NCBI GenBank assembly: GCA_963070105.1 | Contig: OY718806.1 | Coordinates: forward strand, 10,044,190 to 10,108,189 | Length of the DNA: 64,000 nucleotides | Reading direction: 5' to 3' | From: Litomosoides sigmodontis | Lineage: Eukaryota; Nematoda; Chromadorea; Rhabditida; Onchocercidae | Shown here: in pieces, positions 15,201 through 30,200 of the stretch | Layout of the letters: the number at the start of each line of letters is the position of its first letter | Position numbering within the stretch: position 1 is the stretch's first letter | Made by a program: the position numbers and the translations under genes | The notes under the pieces: generated by a model | Databases searched by the model: none | What the model was told of the DNA's origin: nothing | Seen by the model: the letters and a program-made list of their open reading frames with translations, nothing else

Positions 15201-18200
15201 GAAAAGCCTAGAAAAATACTCAACATTGCTAAGCTTCATTGACAAAATGCAACTCTTTGAAATTCTTCTTTCACTCCTTGGACAATTTTTCTGATAATTA
15301 AAATTCAAATTATTTCGATCTAACCTTCTCAAACTACAGTCTGTTACTTCAGGCAAATCATTTAATGAGTCCATGGACTGATTTAAACTGTTTAGTATTG
15401 GAGCAGGTAACAATTCCGCATCCGAATCAGTCATTCTTGATAGTCCAGAATCCTGGAACAAAATATGCATTGTATACCAACTGATAACATACGAAAGGAA
15501 TCCCTCAACCACCTATGATGCACAAACATAAACATTAAGAATTCCAATAATTTCTGAAAATGCAACCTAGAAAACTTCTACTGTTTTATAAAATTCTCCA
15601 TTCCACAATTTCTCTCCTCACTCTCTCCCTCTATCTTCCACTTTTCTCCTTTTGTTATTATCAATTAACACAGAAAAAATTGAAACAAATTTCTCGGATA
15701 AAGACCACAGAAGTATTTATGGATTCGTACAGTTCTGAAATCTATTGCTATCCAAAACATGAAGCTTTGTTAACCTTTTCAAGGGTAGAATTACTGGAAT
15801 TAGCATCAGTTAGTGCACCTTTATCGTCATCATTGCAAATCTCTCCTGTTTGTTCCAATAGAAATTCCAGTTCATCGTTCTAAACGACAAAAAGAAAATT
15901 CAGAAATTTTTAATTCTGTCAATTATTCACCCCATAATCAATAATGTTCGTTTAGCTGTATGAGCATCAGCTATATATATATACCTCTCTTGCTTCTAAT
16001 GGTCTTTAACAATTAATGAAGGAAATGGGATGACCTGGATGGAACGAGCAAGTAGCAAGGATATTTCATTACCGCTATCACGAAACTGTTTTACAGCAGT
16101 GGCACGACTGTAAATTGTTTCACCATTTACCTACAATAATACAATACTGAAATTAGTACTAATAGCTCTCAAGACTGAAAAGAAATTTCTTTGCAGGAAA
16201 TTTTCATTCCTTACTTTCTTACTTCAGTCATTGTTTCACTGAAGTTTTGTAGTAAAGGAAAAAATGAAGTACTTTGCTTTGTTTCATTTCGAATCTTTGA
16301 AAACGTAAAAGACAAAAAGCAAACCTGCAATATTTGATCGCCGGGTCTAAGACGACCATCACGATCTGCAACACTTCCACTTTCAATCTGAAAAAACCCA
16401 TTCTATCACAATTTATGACAAGCATCTAATTCTGATAGCATCTAATAGTTCGACGATTAAACACTTTCTCATTAGCAATAACTTTTTTAAAAGATGAAGT
16501 TTAATTTGTTTATCGATTTCTTATGCTATCAGCAAAACCGAGAAAAATTTTGCTGCTAATTCTTATCAACATATCACTTAGAAATCATTGTACATATAGT
16601 ACTATATGAAAATAATGAAACATATTTTAGTTGCAGAGTTCAGTTGTGAACGAATTAAGCTATGCCAATTTAATCCCCTTTATATCGGTTAAGCTTAGCT
16701 CCAAGAGATAATAAATATGAAGCAACCTCGCCAATGAATACATCGGTATCATTCTCGTCCGCAGTACCGTAATATAATTTCAATCCTAAACGTGGACAAC
16801 TTTTTGATTTTTGCAATATAATCTCCTGCAAGAAAAAGAATAAACAATCACATTCAATCAGAAAAAGAAACTTTCTTAATTTCAAAGATGAAAATGGACT
16901 TTCTTTTTCCATTTGCAACTTGGGAATTTATCAAATGCCAAAGAAAAATTAAAACTGTTGCAACACTTTCTTTCTAATAGTTTTTTCGCTTCCTATTCCT
17001 CCCTTTTTTTCCTCCCTCTGTAAAGGATGGTTGTAAAATAACAGAAGCTTATCATCAACGGTTATCAATAAATTTATAGTTTTGTTTTTCGATCGAGTAA
17101 AAAACGTTCCGATCACTGAAAAAGGTTCCGATAATTTTCGCTGATAACAACACTTGCAAAAAAAGAGTCCGAAGCACTTAGAATTGATGGGGCGAGAGAG
17201 AAAGAAGTGAAAAAAAAAAAGCTTCTTTGAAGGATAATTATGTTTGCAAAAGCACTGCGAAGGCCATTATAAGCCTAAGCTAATGATGACAGCTTCCTTT
17301 TTATTTTTCATTTTTTTACAAAGAAATTAATATTGTACCTTTTTTTTTCTAAATTTTTTCCCATTTTTTGTTTCTGATTTTGCAAAAGAATTTAGAATGT
17401 TAAGAACACAGACGAAGAGTAAAATTGAAGAAAAATTGAACATGAAAAAGCTTTAAATTATTTTAAAAATTATTAAAAAATACTTAATCTTTGTCAGTGC
17501 ATAGCGCATCAAAATGATTTTTAATGGCGTAAAGATGTGCATCGAATAGGAATATAAAAATTAGTGTAAAATTTCTGATAAATGAAGGATTTTAATGATA
17601 AGTGATACGATAGATCTAAAAGTAATTATGAAACAAAAGGACTTAATTATTCCATTCAAATATTTATTTAAAATACTCAAATTTATTGAAGGTATTAAGG
17701 AATGTTTTTTGCTCAAAGATGACTAACCGACCACTGAAATGATCGCTTTCATTCACTGAATTTTCTTTTTTTTTTCAAAAATTCAGTATGTCATATAGAG
17801 GCACAATGTAATTATAGTTAATTTGATATTTTATGGTTTAAGAAAATCTAAATTCTAAAAATTTTTTTGCGTGAATAAATTCAGAAGTTCGAAAAAACAC
17901 TTCATAGTTCCAAGTGCTTATTTTATACTTTTGCATCCATCGCCTTTCGGTTCAAATGAAGCGATATGTAACAACGGCATTCTTTAACAATTAAATGTTG
18001 CAATAAATCACATCTTCTTTTTTGCTTTTGAAAAAATCCATTTGGAATTTCCACTTTTTAACTCGAAAATTTAAAAGCTTTCAAAAATATGTGCATTTTA
18101 ATTGGCCAATAACATAAATGCCAGAATATGATTGATAAAAAAAATGTTTACTTATCAGTAACATTACGAATCATTGATTTAACAAATTTTTATTGATTTG

Positions 18201-20160
18201 TCAATTTTTTACTGATTTAATAACCAGTTCATTTGGTAATTTATCAGTAAAGTGCAAGGATATGCTTATGCTTAGATTAATCTTTCATCAAATTTTGTTG
18301 CTTTTCTCTTTAGTATCGCAGGCAATTTCAAAAACTTAAACATTACCTAACTATTATATATGATGAACAATCGGAGACAGGGAGATAGAGCAATATAAAC
18401 AGAGGGAAAGAGAGATAGAGAGAAAAAAAACAAACAATGAGTTCATATTCGATACCGCTCAATTCATTGCCACAATTTGCATAATATTCTTCATCCATAC
18501 GGTCACTGAAATATTTCAATGGAAGTTTAAGCCCATCCTTATATGCTTGAAGGATGAATCATTTTTATACATGAATGATTCATTTTTTGAACTCCTCTTT
18601 CATCCGCCTTTTTATACAATTAGAGTCAATCAAACATCGACGTGTAACATCTCCTCAAGTAAACGAAGGAAAGAATTTTACTCAAAACATTTATAAGTTA
18701 ATTAATTAGCACGAAATAATTTTTTCATAATTTAAATATACCATTAAAATTTTAATTCCATATAAAATCAATTAAGTTGCGAAATTTTAATTGATTATTC
18801 TTTAAGGTGACAAACTTTTTGTTATAATTAAACCAAAAATAAATGAAAGCGACTATGTATATATATATATATATATATATAATAAGCGTCGGGAAAAGCA
18901 CAGTTAATGACAGCTGTTGCTATGACTTTCCTTGTTACCTTTCTTTCCTCATCCTCTCCCTCCTTTGTGCCTTTCTTCTGTCCACCTTCTTTCCATTTTT
19001 CCCTACCTCCTAATGCCGGTTAAATTTATCGAGGTTTTCAAGAGAAGGATTGAAGAGCACATTATTACTAACCAGTTGTTGTATGTTTATTTCACACAAC
19101 TCTTTCCTCCCTCCCTCCCTCCCTCTCTCTTTCATTTCCCTCTTTCCTCCCTCTCAGCTCTCGTCTCCTCCTATCTTTCTTTCGTCGTTTTAACTCCTCA
19201 CATTTGAAAAATTTGATTTAGAACTTGAAAAGCAATGCTAATAAAACAAACAATTCATAACAACAAGACACCTTTTACATAGCATCAACTAAAACATCAT
19301 CCTTTCTTTTCTCCAGTTGAGATTTTCCTTTTTTTAAAAATTCCCATTTTCAAAAACACTGCTAAATCTCTATCTAGTTATCGTTTTTCTTATTTTAATT
19401 TCTTTTATATAATAATCGATAAATCCACTTAAAATTTGAAGTTATGCAAGTTATAAATATGTATATATATATAATTGGAATGAAAATTTAAATTATTGTA
19501 CGTTAAACTGCAATGTAACTATCAGGGATAGTTGATTTGGAGAACTCGACTAGAATTTGTTAAAAGTAAGCTTGTTGAACAACGACAGTAGGAAAATTAA
19601 CAGTGAAAATGGCAACAGTGATAACAATAAAAGATAATAATGGTAATAAGTACTATTAATAGCACTAATTCTAGTGCTGCTGATAAAATTTTTAACGTAT
19701 TACTTATGACTGTAACGCATTTATGAATAGCATTGTGCCTGTGGCAGTGTAATGATATTTGATCCTATGAAGTGCTATAATTAGAGCGAAACGTATGGGA
19801 AATAGTAAAAAATAAGCGAAGTAAAATTAGAAAAAAAAATCAAAATTTCTGAAACTTTGTGATTTATGCTAGAAGTTTTAGTTGTGTGGAAGCCTTCGTT
19901 TAAGCTTAAATATTTCAAAGTGCTGGACGGATTAATTAATATCCGTTAAATTTTTGAATATAAAATAGCATACCTATTGGGAACTGCTAATGTGGGTTTA
20001 CCGCATCGTTCTCTTAGTTTGTTATCACTGCTCCTCTTTTCTTTGTAATCGTCCTTTAGCAATCGTTGAAAATTAGGAATTATGTGTCGTTCAATTTCAG
20101 CACGTAATTTTCTGCTCTCGTCCATTTCATCGATCGAACACTTCAAAGTTAAATTTTTAA
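12296..20160 (-). CDS. PDZRN3/PDZRN4-like PDZ scaffold protein
   Basis: Exons, 5' to 3': 20160-19974, 18505-18436, 16825-16727, 16387-16325, 16130-16035, 15879-15775, 15452-15325, 15134-15011, 14695-14544, 14277-14155, 14011-13877, 13451-13217, 12867-12778, 12701-12540, 12448-12296. All phases join; about 640 aa. Exons 3-5 form one PDZ domain ([30 protein letters not shown]) like PDZ2 of PDZRN3. Later blocks are family-specific: KDSG, a coiled coil ([18 protein letters not shown]), [56 protein letters not shown]. The C-terminus SVTTV is a class I PDZ ligand shared with PDZRN3. Vertebrate members are synaptic or junctional E3 ligases with RING, TRAF-type zinc finger and two PDZ domains. No RING, zinc finger or PDZ1 is visible here. 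The first listed exon opens in phase 1, so at least one more 5' exon exists; 25123-25147 fits. Confidence 0.9.
13486..13506. repeat. short (TTAA)n tract
   Basis: Five tandem TTAA units in an intron of the PDZRN-like gene. Confidence 0.85.
18857..18881. repeat. short (TA)n tract
   Basis: About twelve TA units in the intron between 18505 and 19974 of the PDZRN-like gene. Confidence 0.9.
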
Positions 20161-20749
20161 CTTGCAAAATTTCTAATTTCTTCTAGTATGTGAAGAAAAC
20201 AAAAATAGTGTTAATGATATTATAAAATTAATGGAAAGACGACGCTAAGAGTTAAATTTCACATTTTACGACCGATATCATCTCGATCTGCAGTTTATTC
20301 CTTAAAATTTATAGCGCTATAAGCAAGCAGCATAGAGAAGATGAGTTGCTTTATAAAATAAATTAGTAGATTTCACAAAAAACCCAAAAAACAAATCAAA
20401 CAAGTCAATTCAATAGAAAGAAAATTTCAGCCATAAAATGAATCGTTCCTAAAATAAAAACAAATGAAAATGAGCGAGAAATTATGAGTTGGGGGTGATT
20501 GAAATGGACTACTCGGAATTATTAATTGGAAATGAAGGAAAGGATGGATGTGATGCCACGATACATCACTTATACACTGCTGCGCCATCCAAATATCATC
20601 CGATCACTTCAATTCAAAATCCACTATATGCCTTTTTTCATAACGAAAAAAAGGAATTGGATGATAAATTTAGACGATACCATTCAGTCACACAGAAGTA
20701 CACTCATATCGATACTATTCACATCATTCATATCAATTCATTCATTCCT

Positions 20750-23175
<2,426 letters not shown>

Positions 23176-25122
23176 ATTTTTTATTAGTATTCTCATTATT
23201 GCTGCAGGTGCACTTTATCGATCCGTCGCAAAAAATATCAACCTAATATTTATCGCCGTTATTTTAGATGATTAATAACTAGTAAATATTTTGACTAATG
23301 AATGTTTTACTGATTTTGAGTGAAATGTTTGAATGTTTTTTTTGGCGAGAGTAAATGTGATATATGTTATGTCATTCAGCAATTTATCAACAAAAACTTT
23401 GAAAAGAAAACGAAGATTATCACCCACGACTTATTGGTAACTGTCATTTGTGGCACGAAAATTATTCACAATTTTTTGACGTTTCATTACAACGATTTTC
23501 CTCTGCGCTTTCCAATTTTTGCTTTTTCTTAATCCAAATTAGAGAAAAAATGGTGTGTTCAAGTGTATAGTGGGGCGGCCACATAGAATTGAGTGCAATT
23601 CAAGAGATAAAATTTCAATTTCGATTAAAATTTTTAAACATGCAGTGTGATGACTTTTGTTCTCTATTTTTTCCCCGAATTTTTGTGTTACTCCCTTCTC
23701 CGACAATAATGTGAAAAGTATGAAATTTTGAAAGATGAGGGAAAAAGTTTAACTCAAAATTATCCTAACTGATAAGCACTTCGGAAAAAATATTATTCAG
23801 CAAATTGCAAGAAGGACAACAATTCTTTGCTTTCGAGAACAGCATAACACCAAATTAGCTATTGTCGTATAATATAATTTTATACCGAAATATCGAATTT
23901 GAAGGAGAAATAAGAAATGAAAGTAAAACTTTTCATTTTTCGATATGAAAATGAAATATTAGAAGTTAACGTAATCTTCACGCTTTCACATGTGATAATT
24001 TAATGTAATGGCGGACCTTTTCTTCTCTTTGCTTTTAAATTTATTTTCATTAAATAGTTACCCGCTTCACTACTACCATAAAATACCTACGAATTTATTT
24101 AACTTTGTCCAACAAAAGTAATTCGCCCGAAATTTGATTGGAACACCTTAGAAATGTAATATAAGCATGCGGCAGCATATTTGAAAAAAAATGATGAAAA
24201 AAATTTCTGGAAAAAAATGTTTCCGAAGGGATCACTTTGTTCACAACGATTACTGACATTTTACCAATCAACGATGATTTTAATATGAGCATGCCTTAAT
24301 TTGGATATTTTTGAAATGAAAAATTTTTACAAGTCTTAGCTTCGCGAATTTGCTTCGTCAGATTAAAAACACTAAGTTCAAGTGAGACTAATGTAAAAGT
24401 TTGAAACATACTGCTTTTTTCTCCTACCTATTTTTCCAGTGTTAAATTTCACTTCAATTTACATAACTGAACAGTTTTATGAAGATTGCATAAATGACTA
24501 ATAAAATATTGTGAAAGAATCGTTTCACATTATTATTTCAAATTGTTTTTTGATTTCGAAAGAAACACCGCTTTTTTAAGGCCAATTTATACAACATTTT
24601 AAATTTGTTAAAATTCTATAATTTAATGCCGTTCGCCACTAAAATAGCATAATAATTTGAAATTAATCTTTTTTATTAAAAAAAATTTCAATAAAATACC
24701 GTCAATTAACAAAATAAATATCTATAAAATGGTATAAAATAAAAACAATACGTTGTGTCGCAAACTCATCCTTTTACCTTCGTTTTTATTTCATAGAAAT
24801 AATTAATTGATATTTGCTAAAAAGAAACAAAGAGGGAATAAAAGTAAGAAGAACGCTATAAGAAGTTATCTAAAAACTTTTCCAAAAATAAAAAAAAACG
24901 ATAAATAGCTAGTTACTTCAAAAATGAACAGAATTATAACGCATTTGATGAATGCGAAAAAAAAGAGCAGAAAAGAAATAAACGATTTTCAAAGTATTCA
25001 TCATTTTTAATGACAAGTAACTTTAGCAAAAATAAATCAAAAAGAAAAAATTCCTTTTGCTTAAAAAAATCTTTGAAAATTTTCATTTTTGTCAGTTATT
25101 CATCGAAACACAACAAACAAAC
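23176..25122. other. non-coding AT-rich spacer
   Basis: About 1.9 kb with A- and T-runs and no supported exon. It is probably the remainder of the first intron of the PDZRN-like gene. Confidence 0.55.
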
Positions 25123-25147
25123 CTGATGATTGCAACAATGTAGACAT
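25123..25147 (-). CDS. candidate first coding exon of the PDZRN-like gene
   Basis: ATG at 25147 followed by eight codons (MSTLLQSS) and one base, then a GTTTGT donor at 25122. This supplies exactly the phase needed by the exon starting at 20160, giving a continuous 648-codon frame. Splice acceptors lie upstream at 25184 and 25213. Against it: it is tiny, an upstream out-of-frame ATG exists, and another frame of the same stretch is also open. Confidence 0.35.
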
Positions 25148-25573
25148 CGTAAGAAATCCATCAATAATTTCAAATTATCATTGCTGATATATGGATAAAA
25201 ATGATGCTATAGCTGTAAGAAAATCAGAAAATTATAGAATGTTAGTTAGCCGGCAAAATAATCTAATAGGCTAGAAGTAATTAATTAAGTTTTCTTAGAA
25301 TGAAAAAGAGAAAAAGAGGAAGAAGGCAATTAATGAGCTCAATCAGAAAGCATTAAGGATGGTTAATAATTAGGTTGTGGGAAAGATTAAAAAATGAAAA
25401 GTGTAGAAAAAGGGATGAGGTAGAAGGATCTAATAATGTGAAGGGCGGAAGGAGATGGAAAAAAGTGGAAATGCACAAGACGATCCATCGATAGCTTCCT
25501 CATACATGCTAGTAGCTAATGGAAAATGATTGGACTGACTGTTCAATGAGTTGTTTGTTAGCTGTCATATCGC

Positions 25574-25807
25574 ATGTTCACATTTTCAATTTATTTTTAT
25601 TTAGTGCACTATCAACCATTAAATTCTACAAAAAAGCCATCAACGTCACAGCTAGAATTACTGGACGAAATAAATGGGGCATCATCATTAAGCATTAATC
25701 ATTGGATAGCTAGACCGGCCATATGGGACGGACAAACATTGAAAGCTAGACCTTGCTATTTGAAAAAAATTGGGCGATCAAAATTTCGTCTCATTCGGAG
25801 GAAATAA
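25574..25807 (+). CDS. unidentified small basic protein, candidate
   Basis: A 77-codon frame whose second half looks protein-like and basic (ARPAIWDGQTLKARPCYLKK, ending RLIRRK). A TTTATTTAG acceptor lies at 25604, so residues 1-10 could instead be intron and a 5' exon may be missing. I could not find an upstream exon in the right phase. AATAAA overlaps the stop region at 25803. It lies divergent to the start of the PDZRN-like gene. No family was recognised. The minus strand is closed by stops over the same stretch, which favours plus-strand coding if it is coding at all. Confidence 0.28.
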   Translation: MFTFSIYFYLVHYQPLNSTKKPSTSQLELLDEINGASSLSINHWIARPAIWDGQTLKARPCYLKKIGRSKFRLIRRK

Positions 25808-26297
25808 AAAGCCAACAATTGAGGTTAATCAACTCCTCAACTATAAAGCTGTAAAAAAACTCATTACGATTGAGCTATGCATGAAGTTCCACAAAACCGC
25901 TTTTACCATTTTGAGAGTTTAATTAAAAACCTTAGTCATTTACAACATTCAGGAACCATTCATCTCCCAACCTACCATTGTTCAAATTACAATCGGTTTG
26001 AAAATTGGAATGTCCTAAAGAATTCTTAAAACCTATCCATGCAACAATAACGCAATGGTAGAATTACATTTTAATTGCACTCACTTATAAAAACAGATCC
26101 TTAACAGCACCATGAGGAAATGATGATTAGTGAAGTCCTACTTACTGATAATAATAATACATCACGGCTTAGTGCACATAATGTACATGATAAAGTAAAC
26201 GCTTGCTTTTCAAAAAATTTTTATGCAGTTACATTTGCGTCGATATCAAGCTATTCAAATCGAACTAATCCTAGCCAACCGGTGCACGAATGCCACT

Positions 26298-26303
26298 TTT
26301 ATT
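26298..26303 (-). terminator. poly(A) signal of the mitochondrial ACP gene
   Basis: AATAAA on the minus strand, 92 nt past the stop codon at 26395. Confidence 0.6.
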
Positions 26304-26394
26304 TCACCAAAGAATTTGACTTCAAATTCCAAGCAGCTCCATCGTTTTGGGATAAAAAACACATTTGAAAGACAATAAATCATAAACATCACAA

Positions 26395-27178
<784 letters not shown>

Positions 27179-27189
27179 CACCTCAAATT

Positions 27190-27191
27190 CT
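27190..27191 (-). promoter_or_regulatory. splice acceptor 11 nt before ACP ATG (probable trans-splice site)
   Basis: The sequence GACTTTTGCAG ends at 27190 on the minus strand and the ATG is at 27178. The targeting peptide begins at this ATG, so no coding exon is expected upstream. It lies about 450 nt past the PAQR poly(A) signal. Confidence 0.6.
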
Positions 27192-27639
27192 GCAAAAGTC
27201 AAATTCATGTAACGGAGTCACATAATAAAACAACAATACAATGTTGCTCGGCGACTCGTATGTCAGAAACTGAGCGTCAACTCATCCACTGTTGGATGAA
27301 CTAATTTCACAATTTCGCACTTTGAGATGAACGAAGAAGACTGCAACATGCCTATCATTTTGAAAAATGACAGCATATATCCTTTGGTCGCAAAGTAATA
27401 CAAAAATCTGATTCTGAGTCAAGTTGTTACGCAATTTCACGGACTTTTACCCTTGAAAGATCACCCAGAAAGAATCAAAAGCATCATAAATGTGATCCTA
27501 AACTGCAGCGCCATACTAACCTAACCACCGCTCACCACTAGAACAATGCTACAAATAAAATTAAAAATTCCGAAAATATCAGCATTTATCGATAAGATTA
27601 CATTTTTCAATGACTTCAAGAGTACAGATGTGAAAATAT

Positions 27640-27645
27640 TTTATT
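27640..27645 (-). terminator. poly(A) signal of the PAQR gene
   Basis: AATAAA on the minus strand, 34 nt past the stop at 27679. Confidence 0.65.
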
Positions 27646-27678
27646 CAACACTATAAAGTCGACTATTTTAGGTATAAA

Positions 27679-30188
27679 CTACGGTTCGTTTTCATGCCCG
27701 TACTGTTCCAACATTTGTTCAGCGCACGATCCCTGTTCTAGACGTTTTACAGCTGTTTTGCTAACACCATAAAGATGAACCAAAGCTGCTGCTACCACAA
27801 ACATATGGAACAGTTGATGCGATTGTAACTAAAAAAAGTGAATAAAATTATTAAAATTCTCATTTAGTAAAAACAAATCCCTTTGTCGTATTTTGATCAA
27901 AAAGATATTGTTTAAAGATAAATAAGTGCTCAGAATTCTCTCCTGAAAAATGATTTGGCTAAAGCAAACCCATAAGTCAAATCTGCCAGGAAAGCATTTT
28001 TCTGGTGTGCGTGTTGCATATAAAACAGCTCCCGTTATATATAAAATACCCATCAATATCAACCATAATAATGACGCTTCATTTAAGAGATACGAAATAC
28101 CATCAGTAATTAGTATATCTAAAGCTGGCACAACACCTGCAAACGAGCACGATTTCAGAATCCTTGAATCAACAACAAGCGCAAAAGAAATTAGGTCTAT
28201 TTTTGGAATTACAATTAATTCAAATAATAAGTAAAGGCAAGATACAATTCATCATTTAAACAGTGGTTATATACGAAGAGCAGCATAATTTCAACTATAG
28301 CTTACTGCTTAAACCCATTGCTATGAAAATTACAGCTCGTAAAGGTCGGTAGTGAGGCTGAGCAAATTTATCCCATAGAGATACGATAATTGCAGCAATT
28401 CCAAGGACGGAAATCATCGTTAAATACACAATCATAGGCACCAAACGACAGTAAAATCCATAATAAATCCATGGAATGAAGGAACCAACAATAAGCATAC
28501 TAATGCCAGCATAATCTAACCTGAAATACAGCAAGAAAACAACTAAATCGATCAGACCCACAAAAAAAATTATCACTCCAGTTCTCTCTTTCGACTATAG
28601 TACTCTTTGTATTTGTGTTGAACATCCAATTTTTGCTCCGTCAAAAATTCATTACAAAAAATTCACAAAAAATGTTATACTGACTATAAAATTATTGCAG
28701 CCTATCACTCTTTTTCTAACCTAAACCTGGCACGTTACAGCCCCATACTGATAGAATCAACATGCTTAAATCCTGCATGAAGCGATAACGTTAAACAAAC
28801 TTGCTAAATAGTTTCCCAACTTCGACAGAATGACATTGCACTGTGTGAAAGGCAAAAGATAATCCCAAACAAGCCACTGCACCAACAAAATATATCCCAA
28901 ACACAATTTTGTCTTCTAATTGCACCAATGTTGATGGGCGCGTTAAAAACCAGGTTGCAGCTCCAATAAATGCTACGCAACCTGAAATTAAACCAATGAC
29001 ATAAATAATTGTTATGATTATTTAATCAAAACTTTGATATAATTCTAAGAAATAAATGTATAGCAAGGAGCATCGAAGGCACAATTATATCATTTACAAA
29101 ATACTTACATTTATTCAAAGTTACTGCCCAGCATTATCAAAATCTCATCAAAATTTTTAAAATAACCAACCGTACATATGAGTCCAGATGTTACCGGTTT
29201 CCGTATGCAGAGAAAATATACTTTTGAAGCATGAACCAAAACTTGGTAATGGTGGCCTATGTCCAGTACGCAAATACTCATTATCTTGCAACCACTCTGG
29301 AAGTAGTTCAAAATTCGTAGCTTTCCACCGTGCTTCCCAAATCTTAAATCAATTTATTTCTGTATTTACTGCTAAAAACGAATGCTCTATTTTAAAAACA
29401 TGAGAAGTAACAGGGTGAAATCTAGATGAGGTTGGGAAAACAAATAACTGTATCAGATACCTTCCTGACAGCAACTCGAGTACCACGTTTATTACTTTCT
29501 TCCCTCGGAAGATCTATCTCTTCTTCGTTGATTTTCACCTAAAATCAACACATAATAGGAAAGGCAAAGTTTTTGTATAAGCAAAAAAAAGTTCACTTGA
29601 ATAAGCAAAACTCGACCCTACTTTTCCCAACACCTGAACTGACTTTGAAAAATCTTAAGTCTAAAAAAATTATCACTTCTCGCTTATGTGCTATCTAAAT
29701 ATTTAAAAGCAAAAAGCGTACACTAAAATCAGCGTCATCATCTTCCGAAACAGGTACTAGAACTGGCAATCCACTTGATATATAGGTTACTGCTTTCATC
29801 TCCTCGTTTGCGTTTTTTTGATTCTGCGTATACGGCTGAAATCGCACAAAATTTTTCTGCAACCGATCCGCTACTAACATTAATACTAATACTAATAAAC
29901 ACTAATAAAAGCAATTTTTAAGAGGCATCAATATACTTAAATTGATACATAATTTGTATAAAATATGCAATTATATTATTTTAATAATACACCTAGCCGT
30001 CATTCATGACTAAATTTCCTAGAAAAAACAACCAATTTTATGGATGGAAAGTAAACCGAAAAATTATTCTCTTCTGCAGCGGATACTCGCGTACGATCAC
30101 CACTAGCATTTGGTACTGAAAAAGCTCGCCTATGACCACGATTACATTTCCGTGTACGTTTCCTCGTTTCAGTGATTGAGCCTTTCAT
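27679..30188 (-). CDS. adiponectin receptor-like PAQR family membrane protein
   Basis: A seven-transmembrane PAQR protein with cytosolic N-terminus. Family members are zinc-dependent ceramidase-type receptors, and nematode PAQRs maintain membrane fluidity. Exons 30188-30057, 29901-29722, 29538-29461, 29342-29171, 28981-28801, 28520-28306, 28136-27970 and 27828-27679 join in phase to 424 aa. The diagnostic block is LPEWLQDNEYLRTGHRPPLP, then FKSIFSLHTETGNIWTH just before TM1. Zinc-site histidines are visible: H233 in SFAFHTVQCHS, and H379 and H383 in SHQLFH. LDYAGISMLIVGSFIPW and RTPEKCFPGRFD are further family signatures. The first exon is basic (RKRTRKCNRGHRR) and its junction to 29901 is the least certain; translation could instead begin at the ATG at 29880. 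Which nematode paralog this is cannot be decided by eye. Confidence 0.94.
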
Positions 30189-30198
30189 TTCCAATAAC

Positions 30199-30200
30199 CT
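30199..30200 (-). promoter_or_regulatory. splice acceptor 10 nt before PAQR ATG (possible trans-splice site)
   Basis: TACTTTCTAG ends at 30199 on the minus strand; the ATG is at 30188. An upstream coding exon cannot be excluded, since the frame before the ATG is open back to the acceptor. Confidence 0.45.

Noticed and set aside
17945..17962. Second tRNA-like CGGTTCAAATG
   Set aside because: Stem pairing is poor and no cloverleaf is present.
25120..25212. Frame with C, C-C, H reading (LRCLHCCNHQ) as a RING remnant
   Set aside because: Spacing does not fit C3HC4 and the alternative frame with ATG at 25147 fits the downstream phase.
26120..26368. 82-codon plus-strand frame followed by AATAAA
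   Set aside because: It overlaps the 3' UTR of the ACP gene on the other strand, has no family resemblance and no clear acceptor. It is kept out of the gene list, but RNA data could revive it.
27950..28234. 94-codon plus-strand frame
   Set aside because: It is the antisense of PAQR exons whose minus-strand reading matches the family at many positions.
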